This document shows positions 46,670 through 56,385 of a stretch of DNA of 64,000 nucleotides, piece by piece. Both the position numbers and the translations under genes were made by a program. Source of the DNA: Pseudoalteromonas phenolica (GTDB lineage Bacteria; Pseudomonadota; Gammaproteobacteria; Enterobacterales; Alteromonadaceae); NCBI RefSeq assembly GCF_005876835.1, contig NZ_PPSW01000017.1, positions 40,372 through 104,371 on the forward strand, read 5' to 3'. Numbering within the stretch: position 1 is the first letter of the stretch; each line of letters begins with the position of its first letter. A model generated the notes under the pieces. It did no database searches, was not told the DNA's origin, and was given only the letters and a program-made list of their open reading frames with translations.

Positions 46670-47353
46670 GTGGAGCTACTGCTTGAATTTCTCTTTGCCT
46701 GTTTGCTCATGGGCTTAGCTATTGGGCTAGATGTTGCCATAGTCACAGCACTTTATAGTAAACAACTGAGCGATAAGGCTGTGAAAGTGCGTTGGGTAGT
46801 GGGAGTCACAGCAACCCATACCTTGTTTCCGATGTTTGGCTATATGCTGAGTTATTTTGGTTTGAAATGGCTACCGAGTATTAGTCCTATCATTGGCTTA
46901 ATTGCATTCGCGTTTATTGCCTATTTTCTGTATCAAGAATTGCAAGACTATCATGAAGATGATGAGGCCAGCTTTACGCATAAAGCAATTTCATGGGCGT
47001 TGATTATTGCGGTGAGTTGGGATGCGCTTTGGTCTGGGCCCGCGAAATCGGCGCAGATCATCAATTGGCCTGAGTCATTGGTTTGGTTGTCATTTTTTGT
47101 GGTAGGCGGATTAGTGCTCTTGTCATCGCAAATAGGCTTATGGCTCGGGCGTTATTTACTTGCGTCTCAGAAAGATCCCAAGGTAAATCGAGGCTGGCAC
47201 TGGCTGCAATATTCGACCATAGCTTATTTCGGGTTGCTGGCTTTATTTCGGTATACCTTCAATAGCCAAGTTCATGACGGCGCGATATTTATGTTGGCAG
47301 CGACACTGGTTGGCAGTTACGTATTTTATCCGGCGAGGCAAAATAGAGAATAG
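46670..47353 (+). CDS. MntP-like integral membrane protein
   Basis: A 227-residue protein from a GTG start with AAAGGAG five bases before it. It has about six helices in two similar halves, each with an aspartate-containing motif (MGLAIGLDVAIV and VSWDALWSG), which matches the pattern of the MntP/LysE-type manganese exporter group. The two halves are linked by a HEDDEA stretch. It follows the cytochrome-like gene by 4 bp and is probably its operon partner. Metal export is inferred from the two-aspartate pattern, not proven. Confidence 0.6.
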   Translation: MELLLEFLFACLLMGLAIGLDVAIVTALYSKQLSDKAVKVRWVVGVTATHTLFPMFGYMLSYFGLKWLPSISPIIGLIAFAFIAYFLYQELQDYHEDDEASFTHKAISWALIIAVSWDALWSGPAKSAQIINWPESLVWLSFFVVGGLVLLSSQIGLWLGRYLLASQKDPKVNRGWHWLQYSTIAYFGLLALFRYTFNSQVHDGAIFMLAATLVGSYVFYPARQNRE

Positions 47354-47433
47354 TCAAAAGGCGGCTTTTACTCGTGAAGCTTATATGGGCAAGCTGCTTT
47401 TATTGACATGAAGTTTTTTTATTCGCATGAAAC

Positions 47434-47467
47434 AAAGGGGTAAGCGCAGTTCTGGCTACCCCTTTTA
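47434..47467 (+). terminator. Terminator of phoX operon
   Basis: AAAGGGGTA (47434-47442) pairs with TACCCCTTT (47457-47465), loop of 14, with a short T-run. It follows the MntP-like gene by about 80 bp. Confidence 0.65.
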
Positions 47468-47627
47468 TCTTTTGCAAAGGAAATAGGAAAATTCATATTT
47501 ACAACTAGCCTGAAATTCAGGCCATAAAAAGTCAAAACCGCAACACAAAATGACTATTTGATCTGACTTTAATTAACTATAGACGAAGATATGCAATTTC
47601 GCTCATTTATTGAGCTAATGTCTTTGT

Positions 47628-49967
47628 TTAAAACTGATATTGAATACTGACTCCCGCTTGCCTTGGTGGTGCGAGATAAAACTCTGCGACACCAAATGAC
47701 GCAGTAAAGTCGTTTGAACCTATAACATGGTATTTGTCAGTTAAATTTGTGACAAACGCAGTGACACTGAGTGACTCGCTGATCAGATAGTTTGCAGATA
47801 CATTCACCAGGGCTATGCTCTGTTGAGTTGCAAAAGGACTATTAAAGACATCATTGTACACTTTACTTCGATAAGCCCAGTCTAGGCGAGTCGAAAGCTG
47901 CTGGCCATGCGATAACTCCCATTTATATTTAATACCCAATGAGGCTGTCCACTTAGGTGTTTTAATCAGCTTGCTGTCTGTGGTGACTTCAGTAGCTGTA
48001 CCAACATCGGTAAACTTGGCATCTGTATAAGACAAACTACCAGAAAAAGTAAAACCGCTGCCAGTGATGCGCTCAAACTCTATTTCAGCGCCCTGAGTCT
48101 CAGTATTACCAACGTTATCGATAAATATTTCGACGCCAGAATCCTCACCTGACTCACCTCCTCTTAGTTGCATGTCTTTGTGCTTCATAAAGAATGCCGT
48201 TGCATTTAATCTTAGGGTGTTATCAAACCACTGAGAGCGCATACCCAGTTCAAATGCGGTTAAGTATTCGGGATCAAACGGTCTGGCCGAAACGGGCGTA
48301 TTAGCTACACCATTAAAACCGCCAGATTTGAATCCGCGAGACCCCGTTAGAAAAAGCATCATATTGTTTGAAGCCTGATATTGAACACTGGCTAAAGGCG
48401 AAAATACCCGCCAGCTTTTTTCTATTGGACCTTCTGGGCTCGTATCAGTTCTTTCTATTGCGACAACTTGGGCAATATTTCGGGTTGTAATAACTTGCTG
48501 CTTTTTCTTCTCACGGGTAATGCGACCCCCTAAAGTTAACGTCCATTGCTCATCAAAGCGATAGTTACCATTGAAAAAGGCTGCGACACTTTCACTCTCA
48601 ATGTCATTATTGAATGTGTTGTCTAAGTCGAGTCCAATATTTAAGGGATTGCCGGCGCCTCCAATTGCTGTCGGGTTGCTTATCGGAGAGCCATCAAGTG
48701 GGCCGGGTATTGTTTCAAGGCCAAGGTACAAGCCCTCGATAAAAGTAAAATTAAACAAATAGTGAATTTCTTCATCAATGGCAAACAGGCCTAGTAACCA
48801 ATCGAACTGGCTACCGACACTACCTGTTAAATTAAACTCCTGACTTGTTTGTTTTTGAGTTTGGTAGTCTCTGGTTACGCCAATATTAAAAGAGTTATTG
48901 TCAAAATCACGACCATATACGGCTTCAAGGCTTCGATAGGAGCTAATTGACTTGAGCTTAAGCTGATCTGAGATATCCCACTCAATATTTGCTTTGTAGC
49001 CATATTGATTCAGGTGATTTTCGTTTTCATCAGTAGAGGCACTGCGAAATTTATCATCAAATACGGTCAGTTTAGAATAAGGGTCAATTGCTGGAGATAC
49101 TTCAGCGATACTGTTATACAAAACAATGAGTGAAGCATCATCATTTTTTTTAGGGAGCACTGAGGGCGCACTGCCATTGTTTTGTAGTTGTCTATCGTAA
49201 CTAAATTCAAAATTTAGCTGCTCTGATTGTTTATAATTCAGTTTCGCAATGACATTGAGATCATCTCGACCGCCTTCTTTATCACCATTAACACGAGTGA
49301 CAAAGCCCTCTCGATAGTTCTTCGACAAAGCTAAGCGTGCAGACACGTTATCAGAAATAGGAGAATTGAAGATAACAGACGCATCTTTTCGATTAGATTC
49401 GCCGATGGTCACCTGACCATTAAACTGTTTTTTGTCAGTGACTTTATTTGTGAACACATTAATGGCGCCGCCAATGGTATTTTTTCCAAACAGTGTGCCT
49501 TGTGGTCCTCTTAACACTTCGATGCGATCAATATCTAAAAAGCTGTAAATACCACCGGCTGAACGGGCATGGTAAACACCATCTATATAAATACCGACAC
49601 TCGGATCTGTGGTTGGAATAGGGTCTACTTGTCCAACCCCTCGCATGGTGATCCCTGCACAATGCGTACAGCCTGAGTTCTCGCCTACCGTGGTAATTTC
49701 AATATTGGGAATAAAGTAAGAGGCTTCGAGTAAGTTGGTTAAACTGCGCTCTTTCAAAAAGCGATTTGACATGACTGAGACTGAAATAGGAGTGCGTTGC
49801 AAGTCTTCTTCGACTTTTCGAGCTTCGACGGTGACATTAATTAGTTCACTCAGCGACAAAGAAAATAAGTCTATTTCTTCATTGCTATCGGCTACTACAG
49901 TGCATGGTAAACAGGTCAAAAATATAAAAGTCGCAACGCGAGTTTTCACTTTAAAAACGTAGTTCAA
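47628..49967 (-). CDS. TonB-dependent outer-membrane receptor
   Basis: A 779-residue receptor with a signal peptide (about 10-26), the TonB-box-like NVTVEARK, a plug (TPISVSVM, TMRGVGQ, DPSVGIYIDGVY, RIEVLRGPQGTLFGKNTIGGAINV) and a barrel ending QYQF. The plug is of the large group with the FGKNTIGGA pattern common in Sphingomonas and Alteromonas receptors for varied plant or marine compounds. Iron-siderophore transport is not assured. It is downstream of no clear partner; the region 49968-50169 ahead of it shows no operator. Confidence 0.92.
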   Translation of the reverse strand: MNYVFKVKTRVATFIFLTCLPCTVVADSNEEIDLFSLSLSELINVTVEARKVEEDLQRTPISVSVMSNRFLKERSLTNLLEASYFIPNIEITTVGENSGCTHCAGITMRGVGQVDPIPTTDPSVGIYIDGVYHARSAGGIYSFLDIDRIEVLRGPQGTLFGKNTIGGAINVFTNKVTDKKQFNGQVTIGESNRKDASVIFNSPISDNVSARLALSKNYREGFVTRVNGDKEGGRDDLNVIAKLNYKQSEQLNFEFSYDRQLQNNGSAPSVLPKKNDDASLIVLYNSIAEVSPAIDPYSKLTVFDDKFRSASTDENENHLNQYGYKANIEWDISDQLKLKSISSYRSLEAVYGRDFDNNSFNIGVTRDYQTQKQTSQEFNLTGSVGSQFDWLLGLFAIDEEIHYLFNFTFIEGLYLGLETIPGPLDGSPISNPTAIGGAGNPLNIGLDLDNTFNNDIESESVAAFFNGNYRFDEQWTLTLGGRITREKKKQQVITTRNIAQVVAIERTDTSPEGPIEKSWRVFSPLASVQYQASNNMMLFLTGSRGFKSGGFNGVANTPVSARPFDPEYLTAFELGMRSQWFDNTLRLNATAFFMKHKDMQLRGGESGEDSGVEIFIDNVGNTETQGAEIEFERITGSGFTFSGSLSYTDAKFTDVGTATEVTTDSKLIKTPKWTASLGIKYKWELSHGQQLSTRLDWAYRSKVYNDVFNSPFATQQSIALVNVSANYLISESLSVTAFVTNLTDKYHVIGSNDFTASFGVAEFYLAPPRQAGVSIQYQF

Positions 49968-50169
49968 GGTAAGAGTCTCAACTTGAATAAACGATTGATT
50001 AAGTGTAGTTGAAGTGTCTTATTTTTGTTGCGTAAATTTAAATTTTAAAAGGCCTAAAACGAGCGAATCACAAGCTTTTTAACATTTTTAATGGGCTTAG
50101 ATACCAAACAGGTGTTTATAGTGCAGTAATTTTCAACAAAGATGGGTGGTAGCTCAGATTTTACCAGCC

Positions 50170-50940
50170 TTAAGTATTGGATGTCGTATAGCGATCAATA
50201 ATTGTATTAATCTCTTCTTGAAGTAACGAGATTGCATTATTAATTTTGAGAATGTCTTGCTCAGAAAAGCGTTCACGATTGAGCATAAAGTGAATGGGGT
50301 TGTCATTGACTATATAAGGGTGAAGCTGAATGTTACCGCCTCGGTACGTAGAAAAGTAGTAAAGCCCTGCCATTTCATCTTCGACCAAAAACTCTACTCT
50401 TTTTAAATGCACCATGCTCATGCGCTGTTTAATGCTCTTTACAAAAGCGAACAGTGTTTTGTTTTCTGATTTTTGAAAGTGCCCATCAAATTCATCGCCG
50501 TAGAATGCACCAGGGTTTATCACAAATGACATTTTTTGGTCGAACAGAGTTTTTAAGTCGTTGATTGGTTCAACGGGGAGGTGTGTGAATAACCGCATTC
50601 TTTCACGTCTATACGGTGCTGTAAAAGCAGCGATTTTTTCTCGTTCGATGTTGAAGCTAGAAGAGGGGAGCGCGTCGACTAAGCCAATGCTGAGTTCTTT
50701 TATAGCTCTGTCGGTAGTTGGTAATCTGACAAACTCAACGCAAAAGCCTGCCTTTTGAAAGACTTTTCTACTTATATCTATTTCAAGACCAAAGGCTCTG
50801 TCTTGTTGATACATCACATAGGGCGGCCAAGTTGCACCAATGCCTACGTGCACGGTCTTGTCTTTGGCACATTGCGCAAACAAGTTATGGCTGAATAAGA
50901 ATAGGAAAAAGCAAACACTCAGTCGCAATATAAGGCTCAT
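50170..50940 (-). CDS. Periplasmic solute-binding protein, family 3-like
   Basis: A 256-residue exported protein with a signal peptide (about 5-22) and the family 3 start (VHVGIGATWPPYVMYQQDRAFGLEIDI) with a lobe-crossing segment at INPGAFYGDEF. These bind amino acids or act as sensors. No permease or ATPase genes are nearby, so it may be an orphan sensor or a regulator of a sensory enzyme. Cysteines at C23 and C47 may form a disulfide. Confidence 0.8.
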   Translation of the reverse strand: MSLILRLSVCFFLFLFSHNLFAQCAKDKTVHVGIGATWPPYVMYQQDRAFGLEIDISRKVFQKAGFCVEFVRLPTTDRAIKELSIGLVDALPSSSFNIEREKIAAFTAPYRRERMRLFTHLPVEPINDLKTLFDQKMSFVINPGAFYGDEFDGHFQKSENKTLFAFVKSIKQRMSMVHLKRVEFLVEDEMAGLYYFSTYRGGNIQLHPYIVNDNPIHFMLNRERFSEQDILKINNAISLLQEEINTIIDRYTTSNT

Positions 50941-51011
50941 TTATCAAAAACATGGTTATTACTTGAGTATAGACAGAAATTAAATCGTAAGGAATGGCTT
51001 GGGATGAAAAC

Positions 51012-51049
51012 AAAAAGATAAGGTGTTTTATGTAAGTGCTTATCTTTTT
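51012..51049. terminator. Terminator after the 134-residue protein gene
   Basis: AAAAAGATAAG (51012-51022) pairs with CTTATCTTTTT (51039-51049), an 11-bp stem with loop of 16; a T-run follows on the minus strand. It separates the 51083 gene from the solute-binding-protein gene. Confidence 0.75.
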
Positions 51050-51082
51050 GCTAAGAATATTCGGGTATTAATCGCTATAAGC

Positions 51083-51487
51083 TTATGGGCAGGTTGACAT
51101 ATCTTTTGATAATTCGCTGATGAAATTACCTGATTTATCAACATATCGATAAACCATAGTCACGCCGTAATCTTTAAATGCCTTTAAGTCTTTATTGCTG
51201 CAAAGAGGTTTAATTACGATATCTTGAAGCAGCGTTGTAAATTGATTGGGGTCTAATTGCTCGACGCTGTAATTCACCATGGTGTTGTTATAGATGATAT
51301 AGTTTTTGAATGTCGCAACTGAGTCTAATCGCGTTTCTTCATCCAACATCACAGGCCCATTTTTATTCAACATTGCTGCGGTTTTTGTAAGCTCAACTGA
51401 TAAACTTCTTTGGTCAACAGTTTGTATGGCGAAACCGTTAGCGCTAAATAGCAAAGTGGTAAGCAGAGCGGGTTTGAATAAATCCAT
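51083..51487 (-). CDS. Hypothetical periplasmic protein
   Basis: A 134-residue product with a signal peptide (about 5-20, ending GFA). The mature part has three Asn/Tyr-rich beta segments (FKNYIIYNNTMVNYSVEQL), a VYRYVDKSGNFISEL segment and two cysteines (C95 and a C-terminal one two residues from the end) that may bond. It is reminiscent of small proteins found with many secretion systems, but I do not recognise it. It is monocistronic with its own terminator. Confidence 0.6.
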   Translation of the reverse strand: MDLFKPALLTTLLFSANGFAIQTVDQRSLSVELTKTAAMLNKNGPVMLDEETRLDSVATFKNYIIYNNTMVNYSVEQLDPNQFTTLLQDIVIKPLCSNKDLKAFKDYGVTMVYRYVDKSGNFISELSKDMSTCP

Positions 51488-51579
51488 TTCGTATCTTCAT
51501 TATTATTAAAAAATGAATAATATACGAAAAAGGGGACTTAAATCTATGCCACAAGCTACTTTTGATAGTAAAAGCCTCA

Positions 51580-51599
51580 AACCTCCACTACAGGAGGTT
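51580..51599 (-). terminator. Possible weak terminator after DUF5916-like gene
   Basis: AACCTCC (51580-51586) and GGAGGTT (51593-51599) flank a six-base loop. The stem is short and on the minus strand is followed by TGAGGCTTTT, a poor T-run. Confidence 0.4.
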
Positions 51600-51618
51600 C
51601 GAGATATATCGTTACTTT

Positions 51619-53859
51619 TTAAAAACGATAGCGAATTTTCGCTACAAAGTTGTCACCTGTACGATTGTCCCAGCCCTCTTTGAATAGCGAGAAGTTGCTC
51701 TGTTCTAAATCATCGATAGATTGCCCACCACGGCTGTAAACCAAATAGATGTTAGAAAGCGGAGCAATCTCATAACGGTAGCGAATTTGTAGTCGCGTCG
51801 TTGAACGAGAAAAGTCACTTACTTTTGCGTTGGCATCGTATAGGTCGCCATGGTTGTTAATGGCAAATAGGTTACCATTTTTACCCGTTACACTAACCCA
51901 TTGGAAACGCACTCGAACTTCTTGCTTGTCATCGATGGTGGCATCAAAATCTAAACTGTTTTCTAATTGCTTGTAGTCATAACGAGCTAGCTGGTTGTCA
52001 ATCCAATATAGGCTTTGTTTTTGTTGCACAGCCCACAAACTCCAAGACACGCGGTAGTTATCGGTGAAGTAGTAACTTGGGTGATAGTGGAAGCGGCCGC
52101 CATTGCCTTCTCGGTCATAACTTTGTAGTCCAAAAGCGACATGGTGGCGGAATTTGTTTTGGCTACCAAAGTTGTACTCAGTGAAAAACTCACGGCCTGA
52201 ACCTAAATTAAAATCGCCATTGCCACGAGTTGTTCTGTCATCAAGGCCTGAAGACGTATAGTCAAAGCGCCAGAACCAAAAGGCACTGTCTTTGTATTCT
52301 TCAGTACCTGTTATTCCTATTTCAGTTCTTAGATGATCGCCGTCACTATTGTGGTCGCGCATAAAGTAACCTTCAACACGACGCTGTTTTAAGCTACTGT
52401 TTTCATCAAAATCGGTGAAGTAACGTTCGTTGTTATACCAAACACGTTGTAAATCTGAGCGTGATAAAAAGCCTAAATCATTGACTTGAAATTTTTCATC
52501 GTAAACCGTGAAGTTTAAGCGTTGTTGCCAGTTATCACTAAATTTATGAACAAAGTTCAGCCATGCACCGTAACCGTCGACTTGCTCTTTGTTTTTGTCA
52601 GAATCAACGAAACTGCCGTTTACTTGTGCGCGAATTTGCAGTGTATCAGATACATCAGTACGGTAATCGATGCTATGAACCTGTGACTCACGGCCTTGTG
52701 TGGCTTTGTCAGCATAAGTCACCAAGTAGCCAAGCTGAGAGTCATCAAAACGGTGTTGGGCACGAGCTGTGGCAAACTTGTTTGACTCTTTATCGTTAAC
52801 ATAGCCGTCATTTTCAAATACTGCCATCACACCAAAATCATTATTTTGGCCATTCGACGTATATTTAACAGCAGCATCAATGTCACCATAAACACCAATT
52901 CTACGAGTGTGAACTAGGCGCATACCGGCATTACCCTGAATATCGAATAAAGCTTGGTTTTCTGTAAAGAAAGGGCGGCGCTCTGCAAAGAAAGTTTCGA
53001 ATGGTGAAAAGTTAACCACAAGGCCATCTGATTCGACCTGACCAAAGTCAGGGTTTAATGCCACACTCAATTGTTGGCTGGCATCTGGACGCCAGAAGAT
53101 ATCAACGCCGATATTGCTGTCATCGGTGTCATTAAGCATATCGTTTTGGTACGTTGCAGAAGCGAAGATATCTAATGATGAACTGGCGTGATTCGCCACT
53201 TTAATTTGACTGAATTCGCGTAAAAAGTCAGGTTGACTCGATGAGGTTGGTGCATGGCTGTAGCTTCGGTTCGACTTTACATCATGACGACGAACATAAA
53301 TGCCCATTTGGCGATCATCACCGTCAATTGTCGCCATTGGCGCAACATTCCAAGGGATCAAATATTCAGCTACCCAACCAGTATCAGATTGGCTGGTTTT
53401 TCCAAACCAGGTGCCATCCCAGTCACTTTTGAAACGGTTGTTGTTTTGCCAAATACCGTCGCGCATTGAACCACCATTTCCTAGCGCAAAGCCATAAGCG
53501 GTGTTTTTACCATTATCAAAGTCGATAATAAGTTCAATGAAGTCACTTTCTAAATCACTGTCACGCGCGGTACGCATAGAGGTTTGCTCACTGAGTGCTT
53601 GCGTGACAATCACGGCAACGTGTATACCTTCTTCACTAGAGAAGTATTTTACCTGAGTTTGCTTATCAGCTTGAGCAAGAGTAAAAGGACTGGTGGTTTT
53701 GTCTAAGTTGATGACCTGAGCGTTTTGCCATTGTACTTCGTCGAGTACGCCATCGATTTGGGCGGCAAAGGTGTTTGGTAATACAAAGGCACTTGAAAGG
53801 GCGATGGCAACGGGAGAGCGCTTTAGCCATGTTTTAAGTGTATGTTTTATTTTTTTCAT
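51619..53859 (-). CDS. CBM9-like/DUF5916 outer-membrane protein
   Basis: A 746-residue protein with a signal peptide (to about 33) and a first domain (IDGVLDEVQWQNA, about 34-210) of the family 9 carbohydrate-binding fold. The rest is a large beta-barrel-like part (DUF5916 type, including FSPFETFFAERRPFFTENQALF), ending in an aromatic (RYRF), as in outer-membrane proteins. It resembles proteins linked to degradative or proteolytic processes, but its role is not established. It is monocistronic. Confidence 0.8.
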   Translation of the reverse strand: MKKIKHTLKTWLKRSPVAIALSSAFVLPNTFAAQIDGVLDEVQWQNAQVINLDKTTSPFTLAQADKQTQVKYFSSEEGIHVAVIVTQALSEQTSMRTARDSDLESDFIELIIDFDNGKNTAYGFALGNGGSMRDGIWQNNNRFKSDWDGTWFGKTSQSDTGWVAEYLIPWNVAPMATIDGDDRQMGIYVRRHDVKSNRSYSHAPTSSSQPDFLREFSQIKVANHASSSLDIFASATYQNDMLNDTDDSNIGVDIFWRPDASQQLSVALNPDFGQVESDGLVVNFSPFETFFAERRPFFTENQALFDIQGNAGMRLVHTRRIGVYGDIDAAVKYTSNGQNNDFGVMAVFENDGYVNDKESNKFATARAQHRFDDSQLGYLVTYADKATQGRESQVHSIDYRTDVSDTLQIRAQVNGSFVDSDKNKEQVDGYGAWLNFVHKFSDNWQQRLNFTVYDEKFQVNDLGFLSRSDLQRVWYNNERYFTDFDENSSLKQRRVEGYFMRDHNSDGDHLRTEIGITGTEEYKDSAFWFWRFDYTSSGLDDRTTRGNGDFNLGSGREFFTEYNFGSQNKFRHHVAFGLQSYDREGNGGRFHYHPSYYFTDNYRVSWSLWAVQQKQSLYWIDNQLARYDYKQLENSLDFDATIDDKQEVRVRFQWVSVTGKNGNLFAINNHGDLYDANAKVSDFSRSTTRLQIRYRYEIAPLSNIYLVYSRGGQSIDDLEQSNFSLFKEGWDNRTGDNFVAKIRYRF

Positions 53860-53917
53860 TTCTTTTCCCTGTTTTTGCTGGTGGCATTATATAGAGAAAA
53901 ATCGAATGAAAAATGAG

Positions 53918-53979
53918 AAGGCCAACTTTTGCGTATATAAATTGTAAAATTATATTACTTATAGCAAATCGTTGGCCTT
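53918..53979. repeat. Long-spaced inverted repeat
   Basis: AAGGCCAAC (53918-53926) and GTTGGCCTT (53971-53979) are perfect nine-base arms around 44 bp of AT-rich sequence, in the gap between the brnQ-like and DUF5916-like genes. Possibly a terminator or a regulator site; it has no T-run. Confidence 0.4.
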
Positions 53980-53998
53980 AGATTACTCGTTATGCACT

Positions 53999-55288
53999 TT
54001 AAGCAGCTGCTTGAGCTGTATTTTCTTTGCGTTGGAACAGCATATTTGCGACTGCAAAAACGACTAATGTCGGCACGATCCAGCCAGCATTGTATTGATA
54101 TAAAGGTAGGTAATTTACAAATACGTTATGCAGTTGCTCTGGCATATTTCCAAGGATCTTGAGCGCATCAACGACACCGCCGGTGATAGCGGCTGCAATG
54201 GTTAAACTGTAAACCAAGCCATTGAACGGACGCTTCAAATAAAACAGACCCAATAAAATAATACTGATAGCAACAGGGTGAAGTACAACAACGAGTGGCA
54301 ATGTAATAGCAATCAACAGGTCTAAGCCCAGATTAGCGACTAGTGTTGTAATGGCAACAATCGTAATAGTACTGGTTCTGTAGTTAATGCTTTTGAAGTT
54401 TTGGCTAGTAAACTCTGCGCAAGCACAGGTCAAACCTATGGCGGTAGTCAAACATGCGAGCGTTACAATCACACCCATCAGTAAAACACCTGGGGTACCA
54501 TAAATCCAATTCATGTAATTTGATAGCAGCGCACCACCATTACTTTCAACAATGCCGTAATTCGCACCCACAAAAGCGATTGCAATATAAACGAAACACA
54601 TCGCAACACTAGAAATCAGCACAACTTTGATCAGGTTAGGCACAACAGGCGCATTAGGGGCCGCACTTTTAAGTGCATTGATCACTAACCAGCCGAAGCC
54701 CACAGCACCTAATACGTCCATAGTCATATACCCTTCGGATAGGCCAGAGGCAATGGCGAAAGATTGGTATTGCTCTGCGGTATTTTCGAGTTGTCCGTGC
54801 GGGTATAAAAAAGCACTGATGGCGATAAATAACAGCATCAGTAATAAAACCGGCGTTAAGATTTTACCGATTCTGTCCATTAATTTGCCTGGGCTAAGCG
54901 CAAAGAAAAGCGTGGTTGCAGCCATTACTAAAGTGAAAGGTAACAAGGCCCAATCGGCGAAAAATGGTTTGGCAATAAACTCAAACGACACGCTAAATGT
55001 TCTTGGTAAAGAAAATAGCGGGCCAATTGATAGAAACAATACACCCCAAAACATTAAATGGCCTGCGCGTGGCAGTTTATTGGTTAGCGCTTCGCTACCG
55101 CCCATGTAGCCAATTGCTATAAGCGTCAGAGCAGGTAATCCCACTGCGGTGATCAAAAATCCGATAGTTGCAGGCCAGAAAAACTCACCTGAGCCTTGAC
55201 CTAATTGTGGCGGAAAAATAACGTTACCCGCACCTAAGAATAATGCAAAGGTCATAAACCCAAGCGTTAATAGAGAAGACTTTGACAT
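53999..55288 (-). CDS. brnQ: Branched-chain amino acid transporter, LIVCS family
   Basis: A 429-residue transporter with about 12 helices and the BrnQ start (GFMTFALFLGAGNVIFPPQLGQ) plus LGAVGFGWLVINAL. It moves leucine, isoleucine and valine with sodium. The C-terminus is charged and short. It has GAGGTTTTC-like sequence as the ribosome site. It is alone; the 216 bp upstream hold no obvious operator. Confidence 0.92.
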   Translation of the reverse strand: MSKSSLLTLGFMTFALFLGAGNVIFPPQLGQGSGEFFWPATIGFLITAVGLPALTLIAIGYMGGSEALTNKLPRAGHLMFWGVLFLSIGPLFSLPRTFSVSFEFIAKPFFADWALLPFTLVMAATTLFFALSPGKLMDRIGKILTPVLLLMLLFIAISAFLYPHGQLENTAEQYQSFAIASGLSEGYMTMDVLGAVGFGWLVINALKSAAPNAPVVPNLIKVVLISSVAMCFVYIAIAFVGANYGIVESNGGALLSNYMNWIYGTPGVLLMGVIVTLACLTTAIGLTCACAEFTSQNFKSINYRTSTITIVAITTLVANLGLDLLIAITLPLVVVLHPVAISIILLGLFYLKRPFNGLVYSLTIAAAITGGVVDALKILGNMPEQLHNVFVNYLPLYQYNAGWIVPTLVVFAVANMLFQRKENTAQAAA

Positions 55289-55504
55289 GAAAACCTCGTA
55301 ATAACCTGTCAGTCAATTGAGCGGCGCATTCTAGGGATTATTAGGGACAATGCAAATTTAGACTGTGCGATTAAAAAATGCAGATGAGAAGGGAATCTAA
55401 ACAAAGAAATAAATAAAAACGAGCAGGGAGCATAATTGAGGTTTTTTGCATAAACTATTTATGAATACCGTAAATATGATGGTTTTATTTTTTATTTGAG
55501 CGAT

Positions 55505-55772
55505 TAGGGCGTGTTGACCTTTACAGTGTGTTTTTGCAGCAGCGAGTTGGGCATTTAGACAAGGCAGAGGCTACGTAGCATAGCTATTCTATGTAAGTCA
55601 GCCGATAACGCCGAATAAATGTCCAACTCACGCTGCTCGAAGAGTTCAACCAAAGGCTTCCACTACTTTGTCATTCGCTACTTACATAACCCATTATGCT
55701 GCGTAGCTCATTTCGCGTATTGAAAGCCTTTGATTTGAACAAAATTCATACTTCAAAGATAAACACGCCCTA
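55505..55772. mobile_element. MITE-like repeat with 11-bp terminal inverted repeats
   Basis: A 268-bp non-coding block opens with TAGGGCGTGTT (55505-55515) and closes with its perfect complement AACACGCCCTA (55762-55772); CTTT/AAAG continues the match after a three-base mismatch. TA flanks suggest a TA target. Its middle shows further inverted pieces, so the transcript could fold into a long hairpin. There is no open frame. Such elements are common in marine gammaproteobacterial intergenic DNA. Confidence 0.65.
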
Positions 55773-55874
55773 GTGCTTTTACACTTTTCTACAACTTCTC
55801 ACGACATTTGACGGACTCTCACAGGTAATCGCGCTAACTTAGACTCATCAAAACAAACACCTTAGGCACTTACA

Positions 55875-56291
55875 ATGAATGCAGCGAAAACACTCATCTC
55901 ACTTTCTTTAGCGACTTTATTAACCGCGTGTGCACACCACAATAACGTTCGCCCTTCAGACAGCGGTGAGCATTATGTGAAGCTCTCGGCACAAACAAAA
56001 TCTGAAGCTGGCAATGAAGCATTAAAACAATCTAAGCACTTTTGTGATGAGCAAGACAAGAAAGCCTACGTACTGAATGAAAACATCACTTATGTTGGCA
56101 GCATGCCTGAAGAAGAATATTTACAGAATTTAAATATCGCAAGCGCGGTAGAAACAGCAGGCACAGTGCTTTGGGTATTAGGTGAAAATGCAGTTGATGA
56201 TGTAGGCGCAGCGATGTCGATAGGGGGAGGTATCGCAGAAGATTCAATGGGCCAACCTTATGAATTGGTGATGAGCTTTACGTGCCGTTAA
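55875..56291 (+). CDS. Hypothetical lipoprotein
   Basis: A 138-residue product with a lipobox LLTAC (C19), followed by an HHNN start of the mature protein. Two further cysteines (in KHFCDEQ and at the C-terminal FTCR) may pair. It is small, with a glycine-rich segment (MSIGGGIAEDS). Not a family I can name. It follows a MITE-like repeat, and its upstream region may include the repeat's promoter. Confidence 0.65.
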   Translation: MNAAKTLISLSLATLLTACAHHNNVRPSDSGEHYVKLSAQTKSEAGNEALKQSKHFCDEQDKKAYVLNENITYVGSMPEEEYLQNLNIASAVETAGTVLWVLGENAVDDVGAAMSIGGGIAEDSMGQPYELVMSFTCR

Positions 56292-56385
56292 TTTGTTTAC
56301 AATATATTACATAGAAGGCTTACTCTATGCAGAGTAAGTCATTAAAATTGCGACGAATTTTTAGGAGTAGAATATAAGGGAAAAA

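Noticed and set aside
47508..47522. GCCTGAAATTCAGGC palindrome as a terminator
   Set aside because: The stem has a one-base loop and no T-run; probably chance or a protein site. A terminator already lies upstream.
54627..55109. 160-residue plus-strand frame inside brnQ
   Set aside because: Antisense shadow of a membrane protein gene; its composition mirrors the transporter.
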